From: BOG-908 sp965198915
GTDB lineage: Bacteria; Pseudomonadota; Alphaproteobacteria; Acetobacterales; Acetobacteraceae
Assembly: GCA_965198915.1 (NCBI GenBank)
Contig: CBDAQC010000006.1
Coordinates: 1-64,000, forward strand
Length of the DNA stretch: 64,000 nucleotides
Direction: 5' to 3'
In this document: positions 40,759 to 48,877 of the stretch, piece after piece
Numbering within the stretch: position 1 is the stretch's first letter
Layout: every line of letters starts with the position of its first letter
Notes under the pieces: model-generated
What the model was told of the DNA's origin: nothing
What the model saw: only the letters and a program-made list of their open reading frames with translations
The model's database searches: none
Position numbers and translations under genes: made by a program

Positions 40759-41565
40759 TCACAACTTTACAAGCATCGCCTGCGAACTCGGCAACTCGAT
40801 CGCCCGCTCCTGCCGCCCCGCCAGGAACTCGTCGAACGCCGCGCGCACGCCGTCCAGATACGAGTAGTCGTGCGTCACGATGATGCCGCCCGGCAGCATG
40901 CGCGGGTAGAAGAACCGCAGGCAGGCCAGCGTGCCCGCCCGCAAATCCACGTCCAGATGCACGAAGGAGAACCGCTTGGCCGCCACCGGCGCCGCCGTCT
41001 CCGGGAACAGCCCGGGGTAGTAGGACACGTCCGGCCGGTCGGACAGATACGCCCGCACGCCGTCCAGCGAGGCGGCGTAGTGGCCCTCCCGCATGCGGTC
41101 GTGCTCCTGCCCGTCCGGCGCCGGCAGCCCGCGAAACGTGTCGAACAGGTGCAGCGGCACGCCGCCGCTCGCCAGGCTGATCATCCGCGCCGAACAGCCC
41201 TGATAGACGCCCACCTCGGCCATCTCGCCGCCCAGCGCCGCCTGCGCGCGTGCCAGTGAGTACAGCGTGAACGCCTCGTTGCCGCTGAGCAGCGACTCCC
41301 GCCCGCCGCGGGCCCGCCGGATCGCCGCCAGCATGTCGGGCTGCTTGTGTCCGGCCAGGAACGCCAGTTCCAGCCGCGCAAGCAACCCGATCGAGAGCGA
41401 ACGTATGGCGCGGCTGCCGGCGATCAGACGATGCAGCCGCGCGCTGTTGAACCGGCCGCCCTCGCGCGGTCCGGCTCGGCCGGGCTGACCAACTTGGGTA
41501 TCGGGGATGGCGTCTGTCCTCGTCGCACCTGGGGCGCCGGGATGCCGCCTTCCCGACTGCAACAT
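40759..41565 (-). CDS. TylF/MycF-type macrocin O-methyltransferase-like protein
   Basis: A 268-aa SAM-dependent methyltransferase of the TylF family: LLSGNEAFTLYSLARAQAAL, motif I GEMAEVGVYQGCSARMI, LFDTFRGLPAP, SFVHLDVDL (metal-binding Asp) and GGIIVTHDYSYLDGV. These enzymes methylate sugars or small hydroxylated acceptors. The N-terminus is uncertain: ATG 41565 is chosen because further upstream the frame enters a family A remnant. The first 30 residues even from here are Arg/Pro-rich and weakly supported. Confidence 0.82.
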   Translation of the reverse strand: MLQSGRRHPGAPGATRTDAIPDTQVGQPGRAGPREGGRFNSARLHRLIAGSRAIRSLSIGLLARLELAFLAGHKQPDMLAAIRRARGGRESLLSGNEAFTLYSLARAQAALGGEMAEVGVYQGCSARMISLASGGVPLHLFDTFRGLPAPDGQEHDRMREGHYAASLDGVRAYLSDRPDVSYYPGLFPETAAPVAAKRFSFVHLDVDLRAGTLACLRFFYPRMLPGGIIVTHDYSYLDGVRAAFDEFLAGRQERAIELPSSQAMLVKL

Positions 41566-41649
41566 GCAGTGGCTCGGTCCGGTTCGGTCCGGGCGAGAAA
41601 AAACCGCATATTGCGGGCGGGACGAGGCGGACGCTGCGTGTGGCCGCGC

Positions 41650-41674
41650 GGAAAAGAAGGCCTTGCTTCCTTCA
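41650..41674. repeat. Family A repeat copy 14 (right-arm remnant)
   Basis: Only GGAAAAGAAGGCCTTGCTTC, plus CTTCA, remains. It lies between the TylF-like gene and the LpxH-like gene. Confidence 0.55.
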
Positions 41675-41868
41675 TGTCCCGGTGCAGTATCGGCATCCGC
41701 CATCGCGATTCGGTTGCAGGACAGCGTCAGCCGTGTGATGATACCCAGATCACCTACCTCCTGCCGTCACGCAAACTTCACTGACGCGGCGCGGCACGTG
41801 TCCTATCTGCTGCGCGCTATTCCAGCCCGCCGCGCGGCTGGACGTCTAGATACGTGACGGTGAGGCTC

Positions 41869-42705
41869 ATGAACGCCTTCTCTGCCCAGGCCCCGCAGCC
41901 GCAACGCGAAGCTGCAACCACGTACCGTTCGGTTTTCATCTCCGACACCCACATGGGCACGCGGGGCTGCAAGGCGGACTTCCTCGCCCATTTCCTCGGC
42001 GCCTTCTCCACCGAAAACCTCTTCCTGGTCGGCGACATCGTCGATGGCTGGCGCCTGCGCAAATCCTGGTACTGGGACGAGATGCACGACGAAGTCGTCC
42101 GCCTGATACTGCGCCACGCCAAAGGCGGCGCCCAGGTGCTCTACATTCCCGGCAACCACGACGAGATGTTCCGCGCCTGGCTGCCGCTGCGCCTGGAGAT
42201 CGGCGGCGTCCGCCTCGTCGCCGAAGCCGAGCACACCACCGCCGACGGACGCCGCCTTCTCATCATCCACGGCGACCAGTTCGACAGCGTGGTCCGCTAC
42301 GCCAAGACCCTGGCCTTCCTCGGCGACTGGGCCTACACCGCGGCCCTCAGCATCAACCGTTGGTTCAACGCCGTGCGCCGCGTCCTGGGCTACCCCTACT
42401 GGTCACTCTCGCAATGGGCAAAGCGCCAGGTGAAAGGCGCGGTGAAGGCCATCGACCGCTTCGAAGCCGCCCTGTCCGGCGAGGCCCGCCGCCGTCACCT
42501 GGACGGCGTGGTCTGCGGCCATATACACCACGCGGAGATGCGCCGCGTCGACGGCGTGCTCTACCTCAACACCGGTGACTGGGTGGAAAGCTGCACGGCT
42601 CTCGTGGAGCACCACGACGGCCGCCTCGAACTGCTCGACTGGGTCGCGCTGAACAAGCTCTCCTTCTTCACCCCCAGGCGGGTCACGGTGTCCGAACCTG
42701 CCTGA
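41869..42705 (+). CDS. UDP-2,3-diacylglucosamine diphosphatase-like metallophosphoesterase
   Basis: A 278-aa calcineurin-like phosphoesterase of the LpxH-related group (COG2908). Metal-binding motifs are SDTHMG, GDIVDGW, GNHDE, and HGDQFD with CGHIHHAE. Its neighbours (Kdo transferase, LpxK, acyltransferases) fit a role in making lipid X, but some relatives in alphaproteobacteria act in other steps. ATG 41869 is chosen; GTG 41854 in frame is an alternative. Confidence 0.85.
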   Translation: MNAFSAQAPQPQREAATTYRSVFISDTHMGTRGCKADFLAHFLGAFSTENLFLVGDIVDGWRLRKSWYWDEMHDEVVRLILRHAKGGAQVLYIPGNHDEMFRAWLPLRLEIGGVRLVAEAEHTTADGRRLLIIHGDQFDSVVRYAKTLAFLGDWAYTAALSINRWFNAVRRVLGYPYWSLSQWAKRQVKGAVKAIDRFEAALSGEARRRHLDGVVCGHIHHAEMRRVDGVLYLNTGDWVESCTALVEHHDGRLELLDWVALNKLSFFTPRRVTVSEPA

Positions 42706-42766
42706 CACCCCGGCCCCGCCGGCGCGCCTCCCCGGCCTGGCCGGCCTGAAACCCGGGCTGGCTTGC

Positions 42767-43849
42767 GTGGACGGAGTGACCGACCTCGCCCCGAACTCCC
42801 GCGTGCTCATCGTCTCGGACGCCTGGCACCCCCAGGTGAACGGCGTGGTGCGCACGCTGGCCACCCTGGTGCACGAACTACACTCTCTGGGCATCGTGGC
42901 CGAGGTGATAGGGCCGGACCGCTTCCGCACGCTGCCCTGCCCGACCTATCCGGACATCCGCCTCTCCGTGCTGCCGCGCCGCCGCCTGGCCGCCATGATG
43001 GCCGCCTTCGGGCCGGACGCGCTGCACATCGCCACCGAAGGCCCGCTCGGCATCGCCGCCCGCCGCATCGCCCGCCGGCGCGGCTGGACGTTCACCACCG
43101 CCTTCCACACCCGCTTCCCCGAATACCTGCGCGCCCGCACCCGCGTGCCCACCCGCCTCTCCTATGCCTGGCTGCGCCGCTTCCACGCCGCCGGCCACGG
43201 GCTGATGGTGGCCACTGAAAGCCTGCGCCAGGAACTCGCCGCCCGCGGCTTCCAGGATTTGCGCGCCTGGTCGCGCGGCGTGGATCTCGCCCTTTTCCAG
43301 CCCGAGCCGCGTGACGCCTACCCGAACCTGCCCCGCCCGGTCTGCCTGTATGTCGGCCGCGTCGCCGTCGAGAAGAACATCGCCGCCTTCCTCGACCTCG
43401 ATCTGCCGGGCTCCAAGGTGGTGGTCGGCGACGGCCCGCAGCTCGCCAACCTCCGGCGCGACTACCCCCACGTGCACTTCGCCGGCGTGAAGCATGGCGA
43501 GGCCCTCAGCCGCGCCTATGCCGGCGCGGACGTCATGGTGTTCCCCTCGCTCACCGACACGTTCGGCCTGGTCATGCTGGAAAGCCTGGCCTGCGGCACG
43601 CCGGTCGCCGCCTTCCCCGTCACCGGCCCGAAAGACGTCCTCGCCGGCGGCGGTCACGCCATCGGCGCGGTGGACACGGACCTGCGCCAGGCGGTGCTGC
43701 GCGCGCTGGCGAACGGCGACCGCATCGCCTGCCGCGCCTTTGCCGAGACGTTCTCCTGGCGCGCCTGCGCCGAGCGTTTCGTCACCAACCTGGTGCCGAT
43801 CCGGCAGGGGCTGGAGGTGGCGATCAATCTCGCCCCGGCGCTGGGTTAG
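42767..43849 (+). CDS. GT4-family glycosyltransferase
   Basis: A 360-aa GT-B enzyme of the alpha-mannosyltransferase type: N-terminal SDAWHPQVNGVVRTL, acceptor-side FHTRFPEYL, and in the donor domain VGRVAVEKNI and the nucleotide-sugar motif SLTDTFGLVMLESLACGTPV with the EX7E glutamates. It probably adds a mannose-like sugar to a lipid or polysaccharide in the cell envelope. The start at 42767 is TTG/GTG-proximal and somewhat uncertain. 62 bp after the phosphoesterase stop. Confidence 0.88.
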   Translation: MDGVTDLAPNSRVLIVSDAWHPQVNGVVRTLATLVHELHSLGIVAEVIGPDRFRTLPCPTYPDIRLSVLPRRRLAAMMAAFGPDALHIATEGPLGIAARRIARRRGWTFTTAFHTRFPEYLRARTRVPTRLSYAWLRRFHAAGHGLMVATESLRQELAARGFQDLRAWSRGVDLALFQPEPRDAYPNLPRPVCLYVGRVAVEKNIAAFLDLDLPGSKVVVGDGPQLANLRRDYPHVHFAGVKHGEALSRAYAGADVMVFPSLTDTFGLVMLESLACGTPVAAFPVTGPKDVLAGGGHAIGAVDTDLRQAVLRALANGDRIACRAFAETFSWRACAERFVTNLVPIRQGLEVAINLAPALG

Positions 43850-43901
43850 TAACCCCGCCGCGCGGCCGCATCGCCCGCCACCCGCACACGCAACATTTCC
43901 T

Positions 43902-43935
43902 GCGTCTTCTTTACGAAAAAGACGGCCCTTCCGTC
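43902..43935. repeat. Family A repeat copy 15 (remnant)
   Basis: A degenerate right-type arm, CGTCTTCTTTACGAAAAAGA then CGGCCCTTCCG, between the glycosyltransferase and DUF374 genes. Confidence 0.5.
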
Positions 43936-43993
43936 CGCCCTGGCCGGTGTCCCGGCATGGAGCCTCCACCCGCATCCGTGCTACCCGCCCAGG

Positions 43994-44701
43994 GTGTCTC
44001 TCATTCCCCTGCGGAACAGCGCGAAGCTGCACCGCTTCGCCGCCTGGAGCCTGGGCCTCTATCTCGACCTGACCTTGCGCAGCACACGCTGGACCGTGGA
44101 GGGCGGCGCGCATCTCGCGCCCTACCTCAAAGGCGGCGCGGTCATCGTGGCAGTCTGGCACGAGCGCCTGCCGCTTATCCCCGCCCTTTGGGCGCCGGCC
44201 CGCAGACATAACCCCGGCCGCCGCGTCGCCACCCTCGCCAGCCGCCACCGTGACGGCCGGCTGATCGCCGGGGTGATGGCGCGCTTCGGCGTGCAGGCGG
44301 TGCACGGCTCCACCAGCCGGCGCAAACCGGGCAGCACGCGAACGAAGGACGCGGGCGGCGCTGCCGGCCTGCGCGGCCTGGTCGCCGCCCTGCAGGCCGG
44401 CCACGCCGTCGTCATCACGCCGGACGGCCCGCGCGGCCCACCGCGCGTGGCCGCCCCCGGCGTAGCCCAGCTCGCCGCCTTGACCGGCGCGCCGGTGATC
44501 GCTGTCGCGGGCGCGGTCCGCCACCGCCTACTCCTGCGCAGTTGGGACCGAATGGTGCTGCCTTTGCCGTTCGGCCGCGGCGTGCTCGTCTGCCAGCCGG
44601 AAACCCGCGCCGCCGGCGATGAGACCGAGGCGGCGCTCGCGCGCATCGCCCACGCCATGACCGAAGCCGCCGACCGCGCGGACCTGTTGTGCCGGGCGTG
44701 A
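43994..44701 (+). CDS. DUF374 lysophospholipid acyltransferase family protein
   Basis: A 235-aa membrane-associated acyltransferase-like protein. The H(x4)L/D-type motif is AVWHERLPLI, and ITPDGPRGPPR is the second conserved block; HGSTSRRK precedes it. DUF374 proteins accompany Kdo transferase genes in many alphaproteobacteria and are thought to acylate a lipid A-related intermediate. The stop overlaps the waaA start. Confidence 0.87.
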   Translation: MSLIPLRNSAKLHRFAAWSLGLYLDLTLRSTRWTVEGGAHLAPYLKGGAVIVAVWHERLPLIPALWAPARRHNPGRRVATLASRHRDGRLIAGVMARFGVQAVHGSTSRRKPGSTRTKDAGGAAGLRGLVAALQAGHAVVITPDGPRGPPRVAAPGVAQLAALTGAPVIAVAGAVRHRLLLRSWDRMVLPLPFGRGVLVCQPETRAAGDETEAALARIAHAMTEAADRADLLCRA

Positions 44702-45957
44702 CGAAGCGCGCCTGGGCGCTGGCCGCCACCGCCGCCGCCCCGGCGCTGCTTCTGATGCTGCGGCGCCGTGCCGCCCGCGGCAAGGAAGATCCGGCCAGGC
44801 TTTCCGAACGGCGCGGCTTCCCTTGCGGCCCGCGTCCCCCCGGCCGCCTGCTCTGGCTGCACGCCGCCAGCGTCGGCGAAACCCTCTCCGCCCTGCCTTT
44901 GCTGGCCGCCCTGCCGGAGGAGCTGAATGTCCTGTTCACCACCGGCACGCGTACCAGCGCGCATTTGCTGCAAACCCGCCTGCAGGAAGCCGGGCTGGCC
45001 CACCGCGTGCACCACCGCTTCATCCCGCTGGACGTGCCCGCCTGGGCCGCCCGCTTCCTCGATGCCTGGCGCCCGGACGCCGCCTGCTTCCTGGAAAGCG
45101 AGCTGTGGCCGAACCTGCTTTCCGCCTGCGCCGCCCGCCGTATCCCCGTGGCGCTGGCCAACGCCCGCCTCTCGGCCCGCAGCGCACGGCAATGGGCCCG
45201 CGCCCCCGGCCTCGCGCGCGAAGTGCTGGGACACTTCGCCTGGATTGCCGCCCAGTCCGAAGCCGACGCCGCCCGCCTCACCGCGCTCGGCGCCACATCG
45301 GTGGACGCTCCGGGAAACCTCAAATTCGCCGCCCCGCCCCTTCCGGTGGACGCCGCCGAGCTCGCCCGGCTGCGGGCGCTGCTGGGCGACCGCCCCCGCT
45401 GGCTGGCCGCCAGCACGCACCCCGCCGACGACGCCATCGTCGCCGCCTGCCACGAAGCGCTCGCCGCCCGCCACCCCGGCCTGCTCACCGCCATCGTGCC
45501 GCGCCATCCGGAACGCGGCGCCGCTCTGGCGTCCCTCCACGCCGCCCCCAGCCGCGCCGCCGGCCAGGCGCCGCCCGATGCCGGCATCTGGATCGCCGAC
45601 ACCCTGGGCGAGCTCGGCCTGTTCTACCGCTGCTTCCCCCTCGTCCTGATCGGCAAGAGCTTCGCCGGCGGCGGCGGCCAGAACCCGTGGGAGCCCGCCC
45701 AGCTTGGCTGCGCCATCCTCTGCGGCCCGGACATGCAGAACTTCCCCGACGCCGTCGCCCGCCTGCGCCAGGCAGGCGCGCTGGCGCAGGTGCCGGACCA
45801 AGCGGCGCTGGCAGACGCGCTGGACGCCTATCTCGGCCACCCGAACTGCCTGGCCCAGGCTGGCGCGGCCGGACGACAGGAGACCGCGCTGGCCACCGAC
45901 CTGCCAGCCAGGCTGGCCGCGCGCCTCGTGGCCCTGATCGACTCGCAGGGCGGCTGA
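44698..45957 (+). CDS. waaA: 3-deoxy-D-manno-octulosonic acid transferase
   Basis: A 419-aa Kdo transferase, normal length. It has an N-terminal membrane anchor, LWLHAASVGE (catalytic Glu), FLESELWPNLL, and ARLSARSAR in the N-domain, then IGKSFAGGGGQNPWEPA in the donor domain. It adds Kdo to lipid IVA at the inner membrane. GTG 44698 overlaps the previous TGA as GTGA; an in-frame GTG at 44689 is an alternative. Confidence 0.95.
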   Translation: MTKRAWALAATAAAPALLLMLRRRAARGKEDPARLSERRGFPCGPRPPGRLLWLHAASVGETLSALPLLAALPEELNVLFTTGTRTSAHLLQTRLQEAGLAHRVHHRFIPLDVPAWAARFLDAWRPDAACFLESELWPNLLSACAARRIPVALANARLSARSARQWARAPGLAREVLGHFAWIAAQSEADAARLTALGATSVDAPGNLKFAAPPLPVDAAELARLRALLGDRPRWLAASTHPADDAIVAACHEALAARHPGLLTAIVPRHPERGAALASLHAAPSRAAGQAPPDAGIWIADTLGELGLFYRCFPLVLIGKSFAGGGGQNPWEPAQLGCAILCGPDMQNFPDAVARLRQAGALAQVPDQAALADALDAYLGHPNCLAQAGAAGRQETALATDLPARLAARLVALIDSQGG

Positions 45958-45961
45958 CCGG

Positions 45962-46924
45962 ATGGCGATCTCTCCCCCCGGCTTCTGGCGCCGCAACGGC
46001 GGAACGTGGGGCCCGGCTCTGCTCTCGCCCGCCAGCCGCCTTGTGGCCCGCGCCACCGCACGCCGCGTGGCGCAGCCAGGCTGGCGGGCGCCCGTCCCGG
46101 TGATCTGCTGCGGCAACGCCGGCGTGGGCGGCGCCGGCAAGACCACCCTGGCACTGGACCTGGCCGCGCGCCTGCTCGCCCGCGGCACCCAAGTGCACCT
46201 GCTCACGCGCGGCCACGGCGGCACCGCACGCGGCCCGCTGCGCGTCGATCCGGCGCGCCACGATGCCCGCCTGGTGGGCGACGAGGCGCTGTTGCTGGCC
46301 GCGAGCGCGCCCACCTGGGTGGGCGCGGACCGCGCCGCCTCGGCCCGGCTTGCGGTCGACGCCGGCGCCCAGGCCCTGATCATGGATGACGGGCTACAGA
46401 ACCCCACGCTCGTCCAGGATTGCGGCCTGCTGGTGATCGATGGTGCCGCCGGTTTCGGCAACGGCCGCGTGCTGCCCGCCGGCCCCCTGCGTGAACCCGT
46501 ATCGGCCGCCGCGCGCCGCTGCCGCGCCGCGGTGCTGATAGGCGAGGATGCCACGGGCGCCGCCTACCTCCTGCCACGCAAGCTGCCGCTGCTGCGCGCC
46601 CGCCTGGTGCCCGGCCCGGAGGCCGCCTTCCTGGCCGGGCGTCCCCTGGTAGCCTTCGCCGGCATCGGCCGCCCCGCCAAGTTCTTCGACATGCTCACCC
46701 AGGCGGGGCTGCACATGCTGGCCTGCCACCCCTTTGCCGACCACCATCGCTTCAGCACGCGCGAACTCGCGAGCCTGCGCGCCGGCGCCCGCGCAACGGA
46801 GGCAACCCTGGTGACCACGCCCAAGGATTTCGTGCGCATCCCCGCCAGCCTGCGGGACGGGATCATCCCGATCGGCGTCTCGCTGCTGTGGGAAGACGAA
46901 GCAGCGCTGGACAGGCTGTTTTGA
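45962..46924 (+). CDS. lpxK: Tetraacyldisaccharide 4'-kinase
   Basis: A 320-aa P-loop kinase that phosphorylates the 4' position of lipid A disaccharide. Walker A is GNAGVGGAGKTTLALDLA, LTRGHGGTARGPL follows, and MDDGLQNP is the conserved Asp motif. Four bases after waaA. The stop overlaps the start of the LpxL-like gene. Confidence 0.95.
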   Translation: MAISPPGFWRRNGGTWGPALLSPASRLVARATARRVAQPGWRAPVPVICCGNAGVGGAGKTTLALDLAARLLARGTQVHLLTRGHGGTARGPLRVDPARHDARLVGDEALLLAASAPTWVGADRAASARLAVDAGAQALIMDDGLQNPTLVQDCGLLVIDGAAGFGNGRVLPAGPLREPVSAAARRCRAAVLIGEDATGAAYLLPRKLPLLRARLVPGPEAAFLAGRPLVAFAGIGRPAKFFDMLTQAGLHMLACHPFADHHRFSTRELASLRAGARATEATLVTTPKDFVRIPASLRDGIIPIGVSLLWEDEAALDRLF

Positions 46925-47928
46925 GCGATGGCCAGCGCACCACGCAAGAGCAGGAGCGCGCAGCCGCGCTGACGCCCGCGGCCGCCGCGCCAGCCGCGAG
47001 CCACGGCCGCCTGCGCGGCTTTTTCCAGAAGCAAGGCGCGGCCCTGCTCTCGTATGCGGAAGCCTCCCTGGTGGCCGCCCTTATCCGGGGCCTGGGCGCC
47101 CTGAAACCCGACAGCGCCTCCAACCTGGCCGGCCGGATCGCCGCCCTGATCGGCCCGCGCCTGCCCGTATCGCGCGTGGCACACGCCAACCTGCTGGCCG
47201 CCATGCCGGAGCTGGACCAGGCCGCACGGACGCGCATCGTCCGCGGCGCCTGGGAGCAGCTTGGCCGGACCGCCGGCGAACTGCCGCACATACAAGGCCT
47301 GGCGCAGAACACCCCCAGCGGCCCGGGCTGGGAAGTCATCGGCGAAGACGTGCTCGCCGGCCTGGCCGCACGCGGCGGCCCGGTGATCTTCTTCTCCGGC
47401 CATCTCGGCAACTGGGAAATCCTGCCGCGCGCCGCCAACCGCTACGGCCTGCCCGTCGGCAGCTTCTACCGCGCGGCGCAGAACAAGCGTGTGGACCGCC
47501 GCATGATCGCGCTGCGCGCAAATGCCGCCGGACACGCGATCAGGCTGTTTCCGAAAGGGGCCGCCGGCGCACGCCAGGCCGCCGCCCACCTGCGGCAAGG
47601 CAATTGCCTGGCCATGCTGGTCGATCAGAAACTCAATGACGGCATCGAAGCCCTGTTCTTCGGCCTGCCGGCGATGACGGCGCCGGCGGCGGCCATCTTC
47701 GCCCTGCATTTCCGCTGCCCGCTGGTGCCCGCGCGTGCGGAACGCATCGGCCCCGCCCGTCTGCGCCTCGTTGTGGAGCAGCCTTTGGTGCTGCCCGACA
47801 CCGGAAACCGCAAAGCCGACATCGCCAGCCTCACCCAGGAGGTGAGCGACGTGCTGGAGCGCTGGATACGCACCGACCCGGCGAGCTGGCTATGGCTGCA
47901 TCGCCGCTGGAAAAAGCCGCAGCCTTGA
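46921..47928 (+). CDS. LpxL/HtrB-type lipid A acyltransferase
   Basis: A 335-aa lauroyl/myristoyl acyltransferase family protein. The catalytic HxxxxE is in SGHLGNWEI, and the second motif MLVDQKLNDGIEALFFG and the APAAAIFALHFRCPLVP stretch are typical. It adds a secondary acyl chain to Kdo-lipid A. TTG 46921 overlaps the lpxK stop (TTGA) and is the best start in the junction; the alternative ATG at 46888 lies inside lpxK. Confidence 0.9.
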   Translation: MSDGQRTTQEQERAAALTPAAAAPAASHGRLRGFFQKQGAALLSYAEASLVAALIRGLGALKPDSASNLAGRIAALIGPRLPVSRVAHANLLAAMPELDQAARTRIVRGAWEQLGRTAGELPHIQGLAQNTPSGPGWEVIGEDVLAGLAARGGPVIFFSGHLGNWEILPRAANRYGLPVGSFYRAAQNKRVDRRMIALRANAAGHAIRLFPKGAAGARQAAAHLRQGNCLAMLVDQKLNDGIEALFFGLPAMTAPAAAIFALHFRCPLVPARAERIGPARLRLVVEQPLVLPDTGNRKADIASLTQEVSDVLERWIRTDPASWLWLHRRWKKPQP

Positions 47929-47944
47929 ACGTGAGCTTCGGACG

Positions 47945-47988
47945 GCAAGCAAGACCTTCTTTTCGAGAAGAAGCAGAAAGCTTTTGGT
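47945..47988. repeat. Family A repeat copy 16 (left arm only)
   Basis: AAGACCTTCTTTTCGAGAAG, then AAGCAGAAAGCTTTTG, followed by GTCCGCTGTTGCCG, which resembles the start of the usual core. No right arm follows. Confidence 0.75.
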
Positions 47989-48222
47989 CCGCTGTTGCCG
48001 CGTGCTTTGGCGCACGCTTTATCCTAGAAATGCCTAGGTGATACGGCAGTATTCCATGTCCTGTTCTTCAGGCGAGGCACGGGTTCGTCATCACTACTCT
48101 CAACCCGGCTAACGCTGGTAATAATAAGCAAGCTTCATTGCGGCGCGGCACAATAAAATTAGTGGCAAGTGGCAAACCTCGCCGTATCGTTGCGTTTTCG
48201 TTGCGCAGGTGTGGAGGCTTGC
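47989..48222. other. Intergenic region before the small membrane protein
   Basis: About 230 bp with no gene. The end part (48110-48165) is A/T-rich (GGTAATAATAAGCAAGC; CACAATAAAATTAGTGG) and probably contains the promoter of the small membrane protein gene. Confidence 0.35.
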
Positions 48223-48363
48223 ATGATCGATCTTGTCACGGGATGGCTGCTGGCCAATCCGCTGGCCAGCGTCACACTCATGGTGGTGTTCGCCATCGGC
48301 TTCGGGGTGCTGCTGATACCGCGCGTGCACGAGATCGTGCGCCACGGCCACCCGCGCTGCTGA
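48223..48363 (+). CDS. Small single-span membrane protein
   Basis: A 46-aa peptide, MIDLVTGWLLANPLASVTLM then VVFAIGFGVLLI and PRVHEIVRHGHPRC. The ATG has an excellent GGAGG six bases upstream, and the sequence is one hydrophobic helix with a basic C-terminus. I do not recognise a family. It is supported mainly by the ribosome binding site and composition. Confidence 0.55.
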   Translation: MIDLVTGWLLANPLASVTLMVVFAIGFGVLLIPRVHEIVRHGHPRC

Positions 48364-48404
48364 ACCTCCCGGTGTAGGCCGGGCGCACGCCCCCGCAGCC
48401 GGTA

Positions 48405-48749
48405 TTACGCCGCCGGCGGCTCCCACAACTCGATAGGATTGCCCTCAGGATCGTGGATGCGGGCAAACCGGCCCGTCTTCGGCGAATTCCATTCCGCCTT
48501 CGTCACCACCGGCACGCCGGCCGCCTCGAGCTCCTGCACCAGGGCGTCCAGTTCGGACACCCGCAGGTTCAACATCGCGGATTTCTCCGCCGGAAAGTAA
48601 TCGGTGTCGCGCGGAAACGGCGCAAACACGGTCGGGCCGGCCGATTGCTGCCACTTGAAGCCAATGCCGAGATGTTTCTGATACCAGGCGGACAGAACGC
48701 CCGAATCGTCGGACCGGAAGAAGAAACCACCGATACCCGTAACTGGCAT
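48405..48749 (-). CDS. VOC-family protein
   Basis: A 114-aa VOC-fold protein: GIGGFFFRSDDSGVLSAWYQ, KHLGIGF, an aromatic FPRDTDYFP loop, and the C-terminal IHDPEGNPIELWEP strand with the metal-ligand Glu. It is glyoxalase-like; function unknown. ATG 48749 follows GCGGGAGCACGGCC and gives the family-typical start; an in-frame ATG upstream only adds an Arg/Gly-rich stretch. Confidence 0.85.
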   Translation of the reverse strand: MPVTGIGGFFFRSDDSGVLSAWYQKHLGIGFKWQQSAGPTVFAPFPRDTDYFPAEKSAMLNLRVSELDALVQELEAAGVPVVTKAEWNSPKTGRFARIHDPEGNPIELWEPPAA

Positions 48750-48877
48750 GGCCGTGCTCCCGCTGTGATGCCTGCCCCTAACACGTCGCACGCCGGCCCC
48801 GCAACGACCGCCCAGGCCAACCGTCCACCCACACCGGGCAGCCCGCCGCTCCGGTGTTCCCCACACACCCGACTACG

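Noticed and set aside
41566..41703. Extended N-terminus of the TylF-like methyltransferase
   Set aside because: The extra codons read through a family A remnant (EGSKAFFSARPH) and have no family similarity.
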